A DNA stretch of 36,868 nucleotides from Anaerolineales bacterium (GCA_020343875.1 CP070811.1:1302400-1339267), one strand, 5' to 3'. Shown: positions 6,459-15,740, counted from the first letter of the stretch. A program made the numbers and translations. The notes: generated from the letters alone by a model not told the origin.

Positions 6459-8879
6459 ATGGGGGTCATCCGTTATAAAATTTGGAGCGACTTATGGGCC
6501 AATAAATCGCGCACCTTGCAGGTGGTGCTGATTATCGCCATGGGCGCTTTTGCCATCGGTATGATCGTCACCACCCGGACTCTGATGGTGGCCGGCATGT
6601 CCGAAATCTGGAGCACTGTCTCGCCGGCGACCATTACCCTGTGGGCCAGTCCAAGCGTTGGGGATGACACGATTACGGCCTTGAAGCGCATCGAAGGGTT
6701 GGAGGATGTAGAGGGCTATGCCACCGCCACGATTGAATGGCGGCTCAGCCCCGAGGATGAATGGTCGCCAGCCGTCTTGATCGCCCGCGACGACTACAAA
6801 GATCAACACTACACCACCTTAGGCCTCATCAGCGGCAAGTGGCCCCAAGAAAACACAATGGCGGTGGTGCAAGGTGCCGACGTCGTCTATGACATCCGGG
6901 AAGGGGGGCGGCTCACCCTTCGCGTGAATGACCACGACCAGGAGGTGAAGATAGGGGGTGTGGTTTACGATCCAGTCGCCAGTCCCCCCAGCTATGGCGG
7001 CCCGGCCCAATTCTACACCACCCGCGATCGCTTTGGCGACCTGACCGGCGACCGGGATTATAATCGCATCCTGGCCGGCATCCCGACGGATGTCGAGTAC
7101 GATGAGGCAGCCTCGATTGCGATCGCCGACCAGATGAAACGCAAGCTGGAAAAACAAGGCTCGGATTCTGGGGGGGCTTCGCCCCCAGACGGCCAGCGTG
7201 TGACCGACCCCCAAAAGCATTTCTTCCAGGATACGATGGATGCTGTGTTCCTGATCCTGGGGGTCATGTCCATCCTGGCCCTGTTCCTGGCCTTGTTTCT
7301 GGTTTACAACACCATTAATGCCATCGTCAGCCAGCAGGTGGATCAAATTGGGATTATGAAGGCCATCGGGGCCGGGACGGGACGGATCTTGTGGACCTAT
7401 TTGATCAACATCTTCGCCTACAGTTTCTTGGCCTTGTTGATCGCCATTCCCCTGGCAGCCATCGGCGGCTGGGGGCTCAACCTTTTCTTGATGGGCACCT
7501 TCAATGCCGACCCTGGTTCCTTCACGGTGGTGCGGGAGGCCGTCCTGGCCATGGTGGCCATTGCGCTGCTGGCACCCTTGTTGACCTCCATGATCCCCAT
7601 CCTGTCCGGGGTGCGCATCACTGTGCGCGAGGCCGTCAGCACCTATGGTTTGAGCGTCGGGGCCGGCTTGCTGGAACGCCTCCTGGCCAGAATGGAGCGT
7701 ATTCCGCGCCTGGTATTATTGACCATCAGCAACACCTTCCGCAATAAGGGGCGGGTGTTCCTGACCCAGATCACGCTGGTGCTCAGCGGCCTGGTCTTTA
7801 TGATGGTCATGAGCACTGGCGACTCGGTTAGGAACACCTTTGGCGACCTCATATTCTCCATCCTTAGGTACAACGTCAGCTTTGTGTTTGAAGACCCGGA
7901 GCGCATCCATCAGGTCGAGGCCCTGGCCCTGGCCCATCCCGAGGTGAAAGCAGTCGAGGTGTGGAACGTGGGCGGCGGTCAGATTCGCCCCGCAGGGCAG
8001 CCTGAGTCGGACGACGATGAAGGCGTGCTGGTGTTTGGGGTGCCTTTGCCCACCAATCTGTACGGCCCTCAGTTGCGGGCCGGGCGATGGCTGCAGCCGG
8101 GGGATACGTATGCGGTGGTGCTCAATCAAACATTGGCGGATGAGGTTGGGGTGGGCCCGGGGGATTGGGTCACCGTGGATCATGGCGTCGAAGGGGAAAC
8201 AGACTGGCAGGTAGTCGGCCTGCTCTTCGACCCGGTGATTACCAACTCGGCCCACGTATCGCGCCAGACGGTGGTGAAGGAGCTCAACCAGGTGGGCAAA
8301 GGCAATTCGGTCTGGATCCAGACTGTCCGGGGCGATCCCGATAGTGAAGTAGCGGCGGCCGGGCATTTGCGGCAATATTTCGACGAACACCAGTTCGACT
8401 TGGAGCCTGGCGGAATCTTTGCCGGCCAGGATACGGCTTCGGAAGCCACCGCGGCCATTGTTGCCAATTTCGCGATGATCTCCACCCTATTGGGTGTTAT
8501 GGCCATCGTCATTGGGGCGGTAGGCGGTGTTGCCCTGAGCGGTGTTCTTTCGTTGAACGTCTTGGAGCGCACCCGCGAAATCGGCGTCATGCGCGCCATC
8601 GGTGCTTCCTCAGGAGCCATCGCCCGCTTATTCATCGGCGAAGGGCTGATTTTGGGTTGGTTGAGTTGGGCCATTGCCGTGCCGCTGAGTATCCCGGCCG
8701 GCCGATTGATGACACAGGCCGTGGGTGTGCCATTCAATATGAGCCTGGTGTACACCTACAGTCCGTCTGGGGCCATATACTGGCTGTTCATCGTCACCTT
8801 GCTGTCCATCCTGGCCAGTTATTTCCCGGCCCGGGGAGCCACTCGCATCAGTGTTCGGGAAAGCCTGGCTTACGCATAG
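6459..8879 (+). CDS. FtsX/MacB-type ABC permease, copy 1
   Basis: 806 residues. One N-terminal membrane helix follows SDLWANKSRTLQVVLIIAMG. A large extracytoplasmic MacB_PCD-like domain (about 40-260) precedes a three-helix FtsX domain (about 265-405) containing QQVDQIGIMKAIGAG. A second helix, periplasmic domain and FtsX module (about 430-800) contains LERTREIGVMRAIGAS. Two FtsX modules in one chain mean a single subunit could supply what FtsX dimers do in MacB. GGAGG at 6449-6453 supports ATG 6459. It is paralogous over its whole length to the next gene. A G/C palindrome at 7167-7189 encodes a short glycine/serine/proline insertion not present in that paralogue. Confidence 0.9.
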   Translation: MGVIRYKIWSDLWANKSRTLQVVLIIAMGAFAIGMIVTTRTLMVAGMSEIWSTVSPATITLWASPSVGDDTITALKRIEGLEDVEGYATATIEWRLSPEDEWSPAVLIARDDYKDQHYTTLGLISGKWPQENTMAVVQGADVVYDIREGGRLTLRVNDHDQEVKIGGVVYDPVASPPSYGGPAQFYTTRDRFGDLTGDRDYNRILAGIPTDVEYDEAASIAIADQMKRKLEKQGSDSGGASPPDGQRVTDPQKHFFQDTMDAVFLILGVMSILALFLALFLVYNTINAIVSQQVDQIGIMKAIGAGTGRILWTYLINIFAYSFLALLIAIPLAAIGGWGLNLFLMGTFNADPGSFTVVREAVLAMVAIALLAPLLTSMIPILSGVRITVREAVSTYGLSVGAGLLERLLARMERIPRLVLLTISNTFRNKGRVFLTQITLVLSGLVFMMVMSTGDSVRNTFGDLIFSILRYNVSFVFEDPERIHQVEALALAHPEVKAVEVWNVGGGQIRPAGQPESDDDEGVLVFGVPLPTNLYGPQLRAGRWLQPGDTYAVVLNQTLADEVGVGPGDWVTVDHGVEGETDWQVVGLLFDPVITNSAHVSRQTVVKELNQVGKGNSVWIQTVRGDPDSEVAAAGHLRQYFDEHQFDLEPGGIFAGQDTASEATAAIVANFAMISTLLGVMAIVIGAVGGVALSGVLSLNVLERTREIGVMRAIGASSGAIARLFIGEGLILGWLSWAIAVPLSIPAGRLMTQAVGVPFNMSLVYTYSPSGAIYWLFIVTLLSILASYFPARGATRISVRESLAYA
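7167..7189. repeat. Palindrome inside the first permease gene
   Basis: TCTGGGGG (7167-7174) and CCCCCAGA (7182-7189) form a perfect 8-bp inverted repeat around a 7-nt loop. It encodes part of SDSGGASPPDG in the extracytoplasmic domain. The paralogous gene has a shorter unrelated stretch at this place (RESFATGFE), so this looks like a small in-frame palindromic insertion. Confidence 0.6.
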
Positions 8880-8938
8880 CGGCCGGGGTATCGCGCTCCG
8901 TCAGTCGCAGGCCCCCTTGGGGGCACTTGGGAACTCAT

Positions 8939-11347
8939 ATGGGCGTCGTTGGTAACAAAATCTGGAGCGATTTGTGGGCCAATAAAGGCCGGACCGTGCA
9001 GGTGGTACTGGTTATTGCCATGGGAACGGCGGCCATTGGCATGATTATCGGCATCAGCAGCCTGGTCAGCCCGACGATGGCCGCCAGATGGCAAGCCACC
9101 AGCCCGGCCATGATCAACCTGGCGGTCGACCCGACCATGGACGACAATGACCTGATGGCCCTGGAGTCGGTTGAGGGCGTGGAAGAGGTGGAAGGGCAGA
9201 GCAACACCACTATTGAGTGGCGGGTTAGCCCGGAGGATGAATGGTCTGTGGGTGGGTTGATCGCCCGGGCGGATTACGAGGACCAAAAGCTCAACAAGTT
9301 GATCCTGGTGGCTGGCAAATGGCCCAAAGACAGAGTATTTGCCCTGGAACGCGGCCACCAGACCGCCTTTGGGATTCCTGAGAATGGAAGGGTGACCATC
9401 CGCGTCAATGATCGTGAACACTCGGTTCGAGTGGGCGGCCTGATCTACAACCAACTGGCCACCCCGGCATACTTTGGGGGTACGGCCCAATTCTATACCA
9501 CGCGCGACCGCTACGGCGAGCTGGTCGGCGATCGGAATTTCGCCCAAGTCATGGCCAGCGCCGCGGAGTATGACCCGGAGGTGGTCACCGATATCGCCGA
9601 CCGCATCCAGGAGAAACTGGAAAAACAAGGCCGAGAGTCTTTCGCTACTGGCTTTGAACGCGTCACCGACCCCAATCGGCATTTTTTCCAGGACTTTCTG
9701 GATGGCCTCTTCTTCCTGCTGGGTGTGATGGGGTTGCTGACCCTACTCTTGGGCCTGCTGCTGGTTTACAATACGGTGAACGCGATTATCTCTCAGCAGG
9801 TGGATCAGATTGGGATCATGAAGGCCATCGGGGCCAGAACCGGGCAGATATTGCGCCTCTATTTGACCAACATCCTCATATACGGCTTTCTAGCCTTGTT
9901 GGTTGCCCTCACTCTGGCAGTCGTGGGGGCCTGGGGAATTGCCAACTGGCTGGTCACCAGCTTCAATGGAGATCCGGTTGGCTTTGGCGTTTCGCCATGG
10001 GCCATCCTGGCCCAGGTCCTGATCGCTTTGCTGGCTCCCCTGCTGGCCTCCTTGATCCCGATCTCTTCGGGGGCGCGTATCACCGTGCGTGAGGCTATTA
10101 GCACCTACGGCTTGAGCACCGGGGTAGGGCTGCTGGATCGGGCGCTAGCCAGGGTACAGCGCATTTCGCGTATGGTGTTGCTGACCATCACCAATACGTT
10201 TCGCAACATGTGGCGCGTGGTTCTGCTGCAAGTTACCCTGGTGCTCAGTGGCCTGATCTTTATGATGGTGCTCAGCGTTAGAGATTCGGTCGCTTACACC
10301 TTTGGGGATATTCTATTCTCAATCCTCAATTATAACGTCTCCTTTGCGCTTGAGGACGCCGAGCGCATTGGTCGCATCGAGGAGCTGACCCTGGCCCACC
10401 CCCAGGTGAAAGCAGTGGAGATGTGGGGGTTTGGTACGGGCACCCTCCGGCTGGCGGGTGAACCCGAGTCGGATGATGATGAAGCCGTCACGATGTTTGG
10501 GGTTCCATTGCCCACGCAGCTCTATGGCTACCAGGTACGGGCCGGACGCTGGCTGAACCCGACCGACACCTATGCCATGGTGCTCAACCAGAATCTGGCC
10601 GCAGATGTCGGAGTGGGGGTGGGCGACTGGATAACCGTCCAGCAGGGTACCAGACAAGAAAGCACCTGGTTGGTGGTGGGCCTGTTGTCGGACCCGGTCA
10701 TCCTCAATTCGGGCCACGTTCCACGCGATGTCTTGCTGCGCGAAACCGGCAGCCCTAACAAGGCCCAAACGGTGTGGATTCAGACCGTGCGGGGTGGTCT
10801 GGAGAACGAGAAGGCCATCGCCAGAGAGCTGCGGGTGTATTACGAGCAGAACCAGGTCGAGGTAAGCCCCCAGCCAGGCGCTTTTGGCTTTGGCGGGGAT
10901 AGTGCTTTGGAAACCGCTCAAACCATCATCAACCAATTCAATTTTGTGATTGTTCTGCTGGGGATTATGGCCATCATTATCGGGGCAGTGGGCAGTATTG
11001 CGCTCAGCGGCGCCCTATCACTTAGCGTTATGGAGCGGCGCCGCGAAATTGGGGTGATGCGCGCCACCGGTGCCTCATCTGGAGTCATCGCCCGTCTCTT
11101 TATCGGCGAGGGGCTGCTTCTGGGCTGGCTGAGCTGGGTTATTGCCCTGCCCCTCGGTCTCCCGGCGGGCCGGTTGATGCTGCGCGGATTGGGCGCGGCC
11201 ATCGGTTTCGACCTGGTGTACCAATATACACCGGCCGGGGCTATATCCTGGCTGGGTGTCATCAGTATCCTGTCCAGTCTGGCCAGTTGGTTCCCGGCCA
11301 GAGGCGCTACTCGTATCAGCGTTCGCGAGAGCTTGGCTTATCAGTAG
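8939..11347 (+). CDS. FtsX/MacB-type ABC permease, copy 2
   Basis: 802 residues, a full-length paralogue of the preceding permease. It has the same N-terminal GVVGNKIWSDLWANK segment, the same QQVDQIGIMKAIGAR and RREIGVMRATGASS motifs in its two FtsX modules, and the same ESLAY ending (ARGATRISVRESLAYQ). The start at 8939 is set by alignment with the paralogue's MGVIRYKIWSDLWANK. The frame is open further upstream but would then overlap the first gene. The ribosome binding site is weak (GGGA at 8929-8932) and lies beside a GCCCCC-TT-GGGGGC hairpin at 8911-8924, so translation may be coupled or moderated. With a single ATPase gene, the two permeases may form a heteromeric complex or serve alternative substrates. 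Confidence 0.9.
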   Translation: MGVVGNKIWSDLWANKGRTVQVVLVIAMGTAAIGMIIGISSLVSPTMAARWQATSPAMINLAVDPTMDDNDLMALESVEGVEEVEGQSNTTIEWRVSPEDEWSVGGLIARADYEDQKLNKLILVAGKWPKDRVFALERGHQTAFGIPENGRVTIRVNDREHSVRVGGLIYNQLATPAYFGGTAQFYTTRDRYGELVGDRNFAQVMASAAEYDPEVVTDIADRIQEKLEKQGRESFATGFERVTDPNRHFFQDFLDGLFFLLGVMGLLTLLLGLLLVYNTVNAIISQQVDQIGIMKAIGARTGQILRLYLTNILIYGFLALLVALTLAVVGAWGIANWLVTSFNGDPVGFGVSPWAILAQVLIALLAPLLASLIPISSGARITVREAISTYGLSTGVGLLDRALARVQRISRMVLLTITNTFRNMWRVVLLQVTLVLSGLIFMMVLSVRDSVAYTFGDILFSILNYNVSFALEDAERIGRIEELTLAHPQVKAVEMWGFGTGTLRLAGEPESDDDEAVTMFGVPLPTQLYGYQVRAGRWLNPTDTYAMVLNQNLAADVGVGVGDWITVQQGTRQESTWLVVGLLSDPVILNSGHVPRDVLLRETGSPNKAQTVWIQTVRGGLENEKAIARELRVYYEQNQVEVSPQPGAFGFGGDSALETAQTIINQFNFVIVLLGIMAIIIGAVGSIALSGALSLSVMERRREIGVMRATGASSGVIARLFIGEGLLLGWLSWVIALPLGLPAGRLMLRGLGAAIGFDLVYQYTPAGAISWLGVISILSSLASWFPARGATRISVRESLAYQ

Positions 11348-11377
11348 CAGGTGGCAGGCCGCGAATTTGCCACCTGC
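11347..11377. terminator. Stem-loop after the second permease gene
   Basis: GCAGGTGGCA (11347-11356) pairs perfectly with TGCCACCTGC (11368-11377), 10 bp with an 11-nt loop, starting at the last base of the stop codon. No U-tract follows. It could partly terminate or stabilise the upstream message before the adaptor gene. Confidence 0.5.
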
Positions 11378-11488
11378 ACGTTACCAGAGGACCGCAAACA
11401 AAGCAGAATATGTCGTGCACCGCTAACCATTGCGGGTTTGCCGATTTGATATTTTCGATGATATTTTGCATACAGGAGGGTGGTTACA

Positions 11489-12934
11489 ATGAAACGAATC
11501 ATCGTAATCGTGGTGGTGATCGTCGTCGTGGCTGGGCTTGGATTCTTCGGCTATCAGCAATTCCTGGCCCCCCAGCCGACGCCAGAGCCGGAGATCGACC
11601 TGGACGCGCCCGCGGCGCTTCCGGCGGTGGTGTCAGCCGAGGGCTTCGTGGTGCCCGCCCAGGAGGCCGACCTGTCCTTTGAGGCGGGAGGGCAGGTGGT
11701 TGAGGTGCTGGTCGCCGAAGGAGATCGGGTGGAGGCGGGTCAGGTGCTGATGCGCTTGGACAGTGGCGATCAGCAGCAGGCGGTGGTCCAGGCCGAGGCG
11801 GGGGTGGCGCAGGCTGAGGCAGCCGTGGCCAGCGCCCGGGCCCGGCTGGCCCAGGCCCAGGCTGGCCCCACCGATGAGGCCATCGCCCAGGCCGAGGCAG
11901 CCGTGGCCAGCGCCCGGGCCCGGCTGGCCCAGACCCAGGCTGGCCCTACCGACGAGGTCATTGCCCAGGCCGAAGCGGCGGTGCAAACTGCCCAGGCCCG
12001 GCTGGATCAACTATTGGCGGGTGCTCGCCCTGAGGACATCCAGGCCGCCTCCGCCGATTTGCTCACCAGCCAGGCCTTGCTGCGCCAGGCCCAGGCCGAG
12101 TACGACAAGATCGCCTGGGCGGAGGATGTGGGCGAAACGCCGCAGGCCATTGCTCTGGAGCAGGCCACCCTCAGCTTTGAGGCAGCCAAGGCGAGATATG
12201 ACAAGCTGCTGAACGGCGCCACCCCCGCAGAAATCGCGGTGGCGCGGGCTGGCGTCGCCGAGGCCGAGGCAGCCCTGGCGACTGCCCAGGTCGGGCCAAC
12301 CCGGGAAGCGATTGCTGTGGCCGAAGCGGGTGTGGCCGAAGCCGAGGCGGCCCTGGCGACCGTCCTGGCTGGCCCCAGGGATGAAGAGATTGCGGTCGCC
12401 GAGGCAGGCGTGGATGAAGCCGAAGCCGGGCTGGCCGCATCCCAGGCGGCGTTGTCCATCGCCCAGTCGGCCCTCTCAGACTTTGAATTGAGGGCCCCCA
12501 TGGTTGGCAGCGTGGCCCGGGTGGAGCCAGACGTAGGCGAGCTGGTGTCGCCCGGCACGCCGGTCATCAGCCTGGGGGGCGCTTCGGACTGGTACGTGGA
12601 GACCGACGATCTTACCGAGATAGACGTGGTTCAGGTGGCTGTTGGGCAGCCGGCCAAGGTGACGGTAGATGCCATCCCGGACCGGGAGTTTAACGGCGTG
12701 GTGACCGAGGTCGCCCCCCGCTCCGAAACCAAGCGGGGCGACGTGACCTATACGGTCACCATCGAGCTGATCGATGCTGACGACGTGCCCCTACGGTGGG
12801 GGATGACTGTCTTTGTGGACATCAGCGTGGATGAGGGAGAGAGTCAGGAGCTGCAACGACAACTGGCGCACATGCGCGATGTGGCCGATGCGGCTTACCA
12901 AGTTGTAAGTGGCATGGCGGCTGCCTCGCAGTAG
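11489..12934 (+). CDS. HlyD/MacA-type membrane fusion adaptor
   Basis: 481 residues. Residues 4-26 are a single membrane anchor (IIVIVVVIVVVAGLGFFGY). A first half biotinyl-lipoyl motif (FEAGGQVVEVLVAEGDRVEAGQV, written in part) is near 67-90. A very long alanine-rich coiled coil follows (about 95-335) with repeats such as AEAAVASARARLAQ. The second lipoyl half (LRAPMVGSVARVEPDVGE) and the beta-barrel region follow to about 450. It should link the exporter's permeases to the outer envelope or stabilise substrate passage. AGGAGGG at 11474-11480 selects ATG 11489 over the GTG at 11480. The coiled coil contains a near-exact 78-bp (26-residue) tandem duplication starting at 11816 and 11894. Confidence 0.92.
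   Translation: MKRIIVIVVVIVVVAGLGFFGYQQFLAPQPTPEPEIDLDAPAALPAVVSAEGFVVPAQEADLSFEAGGQVVEVLVAEGDRVEAGQVLMRLDSGDQQQAVVQAEAGVAQAEAAVASARARLAQAQAGPTDEAIAQAEAAVASARARLAQTQAGPTDEVIAQAEAAVQTAQARLDQLLAGARPEDIQAASADLLTSQALLRQAQAEYDKIAWAEDVGETPQAIALEQATLSFEAAKARYDKLLNGATPAEIAVARAGVAEAEAALATAQVGPTREAIAVAEAGVAEAEAALATVLAGPRDEEIAVAEAGVDEAEAGLAASQAALSIAQSALSDFELRAPMVGSVARVEPDVGELVSPGTPVISLGGASDWYVETDDLTEIDVVQVAVGQPAKVTVDAIPDREFNGVVTEVAPRSETKRGDVTYTVTIELIDADDVPLRWGMTVFVDISVDEGESQELQRQLAHMRDVADAAYQVVSGMAAASQ
11816..11971 (+). repeat. 78-bp tandem duplication within the adaptor coiled coil
   Basis: Two consecutive near-identical 78-bp units begin at 11816 and 11894, each encoding about 26 residues of heptad-rich helix with an AGPTDE turn. 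More diverged copies follow. The high DNA identity suggests recent slippage or recombination that lengthens the adaptor hairpin without shifting frame. Confidence 0.8.
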
Positions 12935-12954
12935 CATCGGGGCAGCCGGTCCAG

Positions 12955-12984
12955 CCGCCAAGTCGATTCACTTGAGTTTGGCGG
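12955..12984. terminator. Stem-loop after the adaptor gene
   Basis: CCGCCAA (12955-12961) pairs with TTGGCGG (12978-12984), and an alternative inner stem CAAGT/ACTTG (12959-12963/12970-12974) overlaps it. It lies 20 bases after the stop. No U-tract is seen, so this is only a candidate end of the exporter transcript. Confidence 0.4.
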
Positions 12985-13103
12985 GGCAGGATGAGAGTCT
13001 TATCGGCCGGCGGCCTGCCGACGGCGGGTGACCCGTAGGCCTCGCCCTGGTTCAAACCACCAGGCTGTATTGGGTACCAGGTCAGGTTCAGGAGGGGTGT
13101 AGT

Positions 13104-14510
13104 ATGCAGATGCCATTCGTAATCAGACGTAAAATGGCTGTCTGCCTGCTGGTGGCGGCCTTGTTGACTGTGTGGGCGGCGGCCGGAATGGCCGGAGTCC
13201 CCGACGTGGCGGCGCAAGCGGGCGAAGGCCCTCAACTGTGGGTCGAAGTCGAGGCCCTCAACGTGCGTGAAGGGCCTGGAGTCTCCTATCCTGTGATTGG
13301 CTTGCTGCTCCAGGGTGACCAGGTGGCCGTCATTGGCCATCACGCGGCCAGCGGCTGGTGGCAAGTGCAACTGCCGGACGGCCGGGCTGGCTGGGTCAGC
13401 GGCGGCGCGGCATACGTGCGGGTCAGCGGGGATACCGCCGGCGTGCCGGAAGTGGCTGCGCCGGGCGTGTCTGCGACCGCCGCTATCCGCGAGCAGGGGA
13501 ACACCCTTGTCTTCCAGGCGGTCAGTGGCGGCCCCATCTACGCAGTCAATACCGATGGTCGAACAGGTGCCGGTGCTGGGTTGCGCTACCTGACGACCGG
13601 CATCGACCCCGCTCTCTCACCCAACGGGCAGCAGGTAGCTTTCACCCGCTGGGACGACACTCAACACGGCGCCTTCGGCAGCCTGTGGGTGATCAACGTG
13701 GACGGCACGGGGGAGCGGCCTGTCCTGGGCGAAGTGCGCCAACCTAAATCGCCGGTCTGGTCGCCGGATGGGACTCAACTTGCGATCAACATACAGCGCG
13801 GGGGCCGGCTGGCACCCGAGAGTAAGTGTGGCAAGGGCCTGCCCTCTGAGCCGCTGGTGGCCGATGAAGATGGTGACTACTTCAGGTTGGTTTACGAGAA
13901 AGAGAATGGGGTGATCGTTGATTTCAAGATCTGCTACACGCTGCTGCCCCACCCCTTCTGGGGCCTGCGGGTGGTGCAGGTGGCCAGCGGGGACTTTGAA
14001 GACCTGCCGGGGGACCTGTTCTCCTACGCGCCCACCTGGGACCCGGCCAACGACTGGCACCTGGTCTACGATGGCGAGATGGGCCTGGTCAACCTGGATC
14101 TCAACCGGGGCACGACCTGGGCCCTGACGGATGACGTGAACGACCACGCGCCGGTCTTCTCTCCCGACGGTAACAGGCTCGCCGTCAGCTACTGGCAGCA
14201 CGATCATTGGGACATCCACGTGATGAACGCCGACGGCAGCGGGCGCATGCGGTTGACCGAGACGCCCTTGCGTGCCATTGTAGAGAAACAGCTCAGGGGG
14301 GAAGAGCCGCGCTCGTGGAACAACGACGCCCCGGCCTGGTCCCCGGATGGCGCCTTGATCGCCTTCCTGAGCGACCGAACCGGGCGCTGGGAGATTTGGG
14401 TCATGTCGGCGGATGGGTCCAACACGCGCCTTATGTTCCCCTCCGGGACCTTGGATGGGATTGACTTGCAGTATTTCAACCAGAACGAACGGGTGCTTTC
14501 GTGGTGGTGA
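13104..14510 (+). CDS. Secreted SH3b plus TolB-like beta-propeller protein
   Basis: 468 residues with a signal peptide (about 1-38; RRKMAVCLLVAALLTVWAAA, cut likely after AAQA). A bacterial SH3 domain at about 45-108 has VEALNVREGPGVSYPVIG and GWWQVQLPDGRAGWV. The rest is a WD40/PD40 propeller with recurring blades: SPNGQQVAFTRWD, WSPDGTQLAIN, FSPDGNRLAVSYW and WSPDGALIAFLSDRTGRWEI, each followed by VMNADGSG-type strands. It is exported and probably binds cell wall or protein partners; no catalytic site is recognised. GGAGGGG at 13092-13098 precedes ATG 13104. It follows the adaptor gene after 169 bp of spacer. Confidence 0.85.
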   Translation: MQMPFVIRRKMAVCLLVAALLTVWAAAGMAGVPDVAAQAGEGPQLWVEVEALNVREGPGVSYPVIGLLLQGDQVAVIGHHAASGWWQVQLPDGRAGWVSGGAAYVRVSGDTAGVPEVAAPGVSATAAIREQGNTLVFQAVSGGPIYAVNTDGRTGAGAGLRYLTTGIDPALSPNGQQVAFTRWDDTQHGAFGSLWVINVDGTGERPVLGEVRQPKSPVWSPDGTQLAINIQRGGRLAPESKCGKGLPSEPLVADEDGDYFRLVYEKENGVIVDFKICYTLLPHPFWGLRVVQVASGDFEDLPGDLFSYAPTWDPANDWHLVYDGEMGLVNLDLNRGTTWALTDDVNDHAPVFSPDGNRLAVSYWQHDHWDIHVMNADGSGRMRLTETPLRAIVEKQLRGEEPRSWNNDAPAWSPDGALIAFLSDRTGRWEIWVMSADGSNTRLMFPSGTLDGIDLQYFNQNERVLSWW

Positions 14511-14604
14511 TTTTGCTGCTCGGTGACCGGTGAGCGGCCAGAAGAGCGCTCAAAAGCCAGCACTCACGGACGGCAGAGCGCCTCAAAGAAAGGAGAGGCA
14601 GATC

Positions 14605-14832
14605 ATGGCGGGCGGAACTCAACGCAAAGTCGCATGGTATTTTTGGCCTTTTGTGGCTGTGTGGCGGCTTCTGGCATTCATCCTGGGGTTGACGGGGCGT
14701 ATTGTGGGCGTCGTACTGGGCCTGGCCCTGCTCATTGTGGGCATCGTGGTTAGCCTGACGGTGGTGGGTGCCATCGTCGGGGTGCCCCTGGCCGCCCTGG
14801 GCTTGCTGTTGATGGTGCGTGGGATTTTCTAG
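14605..14832 (+). CDS. Small membrane protein, 75 residues
   Basis: 75 residues with an aromatic, basic start (QRKVAWYFWPFVAVWRLL) and two close hydrophobic segments (about 21-46 and 48-72) rich in Gly, Val and Leu. AAAGGAGAGG at 14589-14598 supports ATG 14605; an in-frame upstream start lacks a site. It ends 6 bp before the next gene, so the two are probably cotranscribed. No known family is recognised; the double glycine-rich helix suggests a helical hairpin in the membrane. Confidence 0.65.
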   Translation: MAGGTQRKVAWYFWPFVAVWRLLAFILGLTGRIVGVVLGLALLIVGIVVSLTVVGAIVGVPLAALGLLLMVRGIF

Positions 14833-14838
14833 ACACCC

Positions 14839-15702
14839 GTGATCGTTGATTACATCATTTCGTTTCCCGAGCGTCTGGTACGCACTCTGGCGGTAGGTGC
14901 GGGTGGGGCTGTCTACCAGCTCTCGTTGATCATGTTTCCGGGATGGGTGCGCGGATCACGGTTCTATCGGGCTACCGTTGAGCGCACCTTGCGCATTGTC
15001 ATCGAGTTGGTCGGCGGCGTGGAGGGCCTATTCCCCTGGGATGACATGCCGGCTGGGGAACTGGCCACTCGCAAGGTGGCCGGCAACGCGGTCGAGGTGC
15101 TCAGTTTTGCGGCGGTGGGCTGGTCGCCGGTGTGGCTGCTGGCAGCGGCGGCGGATGTGGTAGGGGGCACCCAGGTTTATCTGCGCACCCTGGTCAGAGA
15201 CCTGCAAAGCGAAGGGGTCCTGCCGCCTGGCACCCAGATCGACTCGGTCCAGCAGCTCTTGAGCTTGTTGGAGGACAGTTTTGGGCAGGCGGCCGATACG
15301 GTCGACATGCCGCCGTTGGGACTCGAAGACATGCGTCGCTCCTGGCGGGAACTGCAGGAAAAGGCCAATCGCCTGCCGGATGCAAATTGGCTGGCCCGCT
15401 TCTATGCAGACCTCAGATCAGTATCCGCTCAGGAAGGGCATTCCATCTACACCACCTCTTCGCTGATTGCCCTGGGCGCCTTCAGGACCGGTATCCGCAT
15501 GGGAAGCGTACACGTCTTCGATTATTATCGGGATGCGCTGGATAGCATCTCTGAGGATGGCCTGCCGCAGTACCTCATGCGCATCAGCGCCCCCTATCGC
15601 CGCATGGCTGTCCATCACCTCGACCCACGCAACCGGACCTACACCCAACACTACCTTCAGCGCGTGCGCGCGAAACGGGGGTCCCGTACAGACGTCGTTT
15701 AG
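14839..15702 (+). CDS. Hypothetical protein, 287 residues
   Basis: Starts with GTG at 14839, immediately after the preceding small membrane-protein gene, with no strong ribosome binding site, which suggests translational coupling. Moderately hydrophobic stretches occur near 15-35 and 88-105 (LSFAAVGWSPVWLLAAAADVVG). The rest is soluble and mostly helical, with a DYYRDALDSISEDG segment and a basic C-terminus. It may be a peripheral or weakly anchored membrane protein. I do not recognise a family and see no catalytic motif. It is followed 38 bp later by the GAF-SpoIIE phosphatase gene. Confidence 0.65.
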   Translation: MIVDYIISFPERLVRTLAVGAGGAVYQLSLIMFPGWVRGSRFYRATVERTLRIVIELVGGVEGLFPWDDMPAGELATRKVAGNAVEVLSFAAVGWSPVWLLAAAADVVGGTQVYLRTLVRDLQSEGVLPPGTQIDSVQQLLSLLEDSFGQAADTVDMPPLGLEDMRRSWRELQEKANRLPDANWLARFYADLRSVSAQEGHSIYTTSSLIALGAFRTGIRMGSVHVFDYYRDALDSISEDGLPQYLMRISAPYRRMAVHHLDPRNRTYTQHYLQRVRAKRGSRTDVV

Positions 15703-15740
15703 TCTAGCCCCCACATATCCTTGTGAACCCAGCAGGTTCT

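Noticed and set aside
8657..8938. Longer N-terminus for the second permease
   Set aside because: It would overlap the first permease by more than 200 bp and adds Arg/Gly-rich sequence absent from the paralogue, which begins at the position equivalent to 8939.
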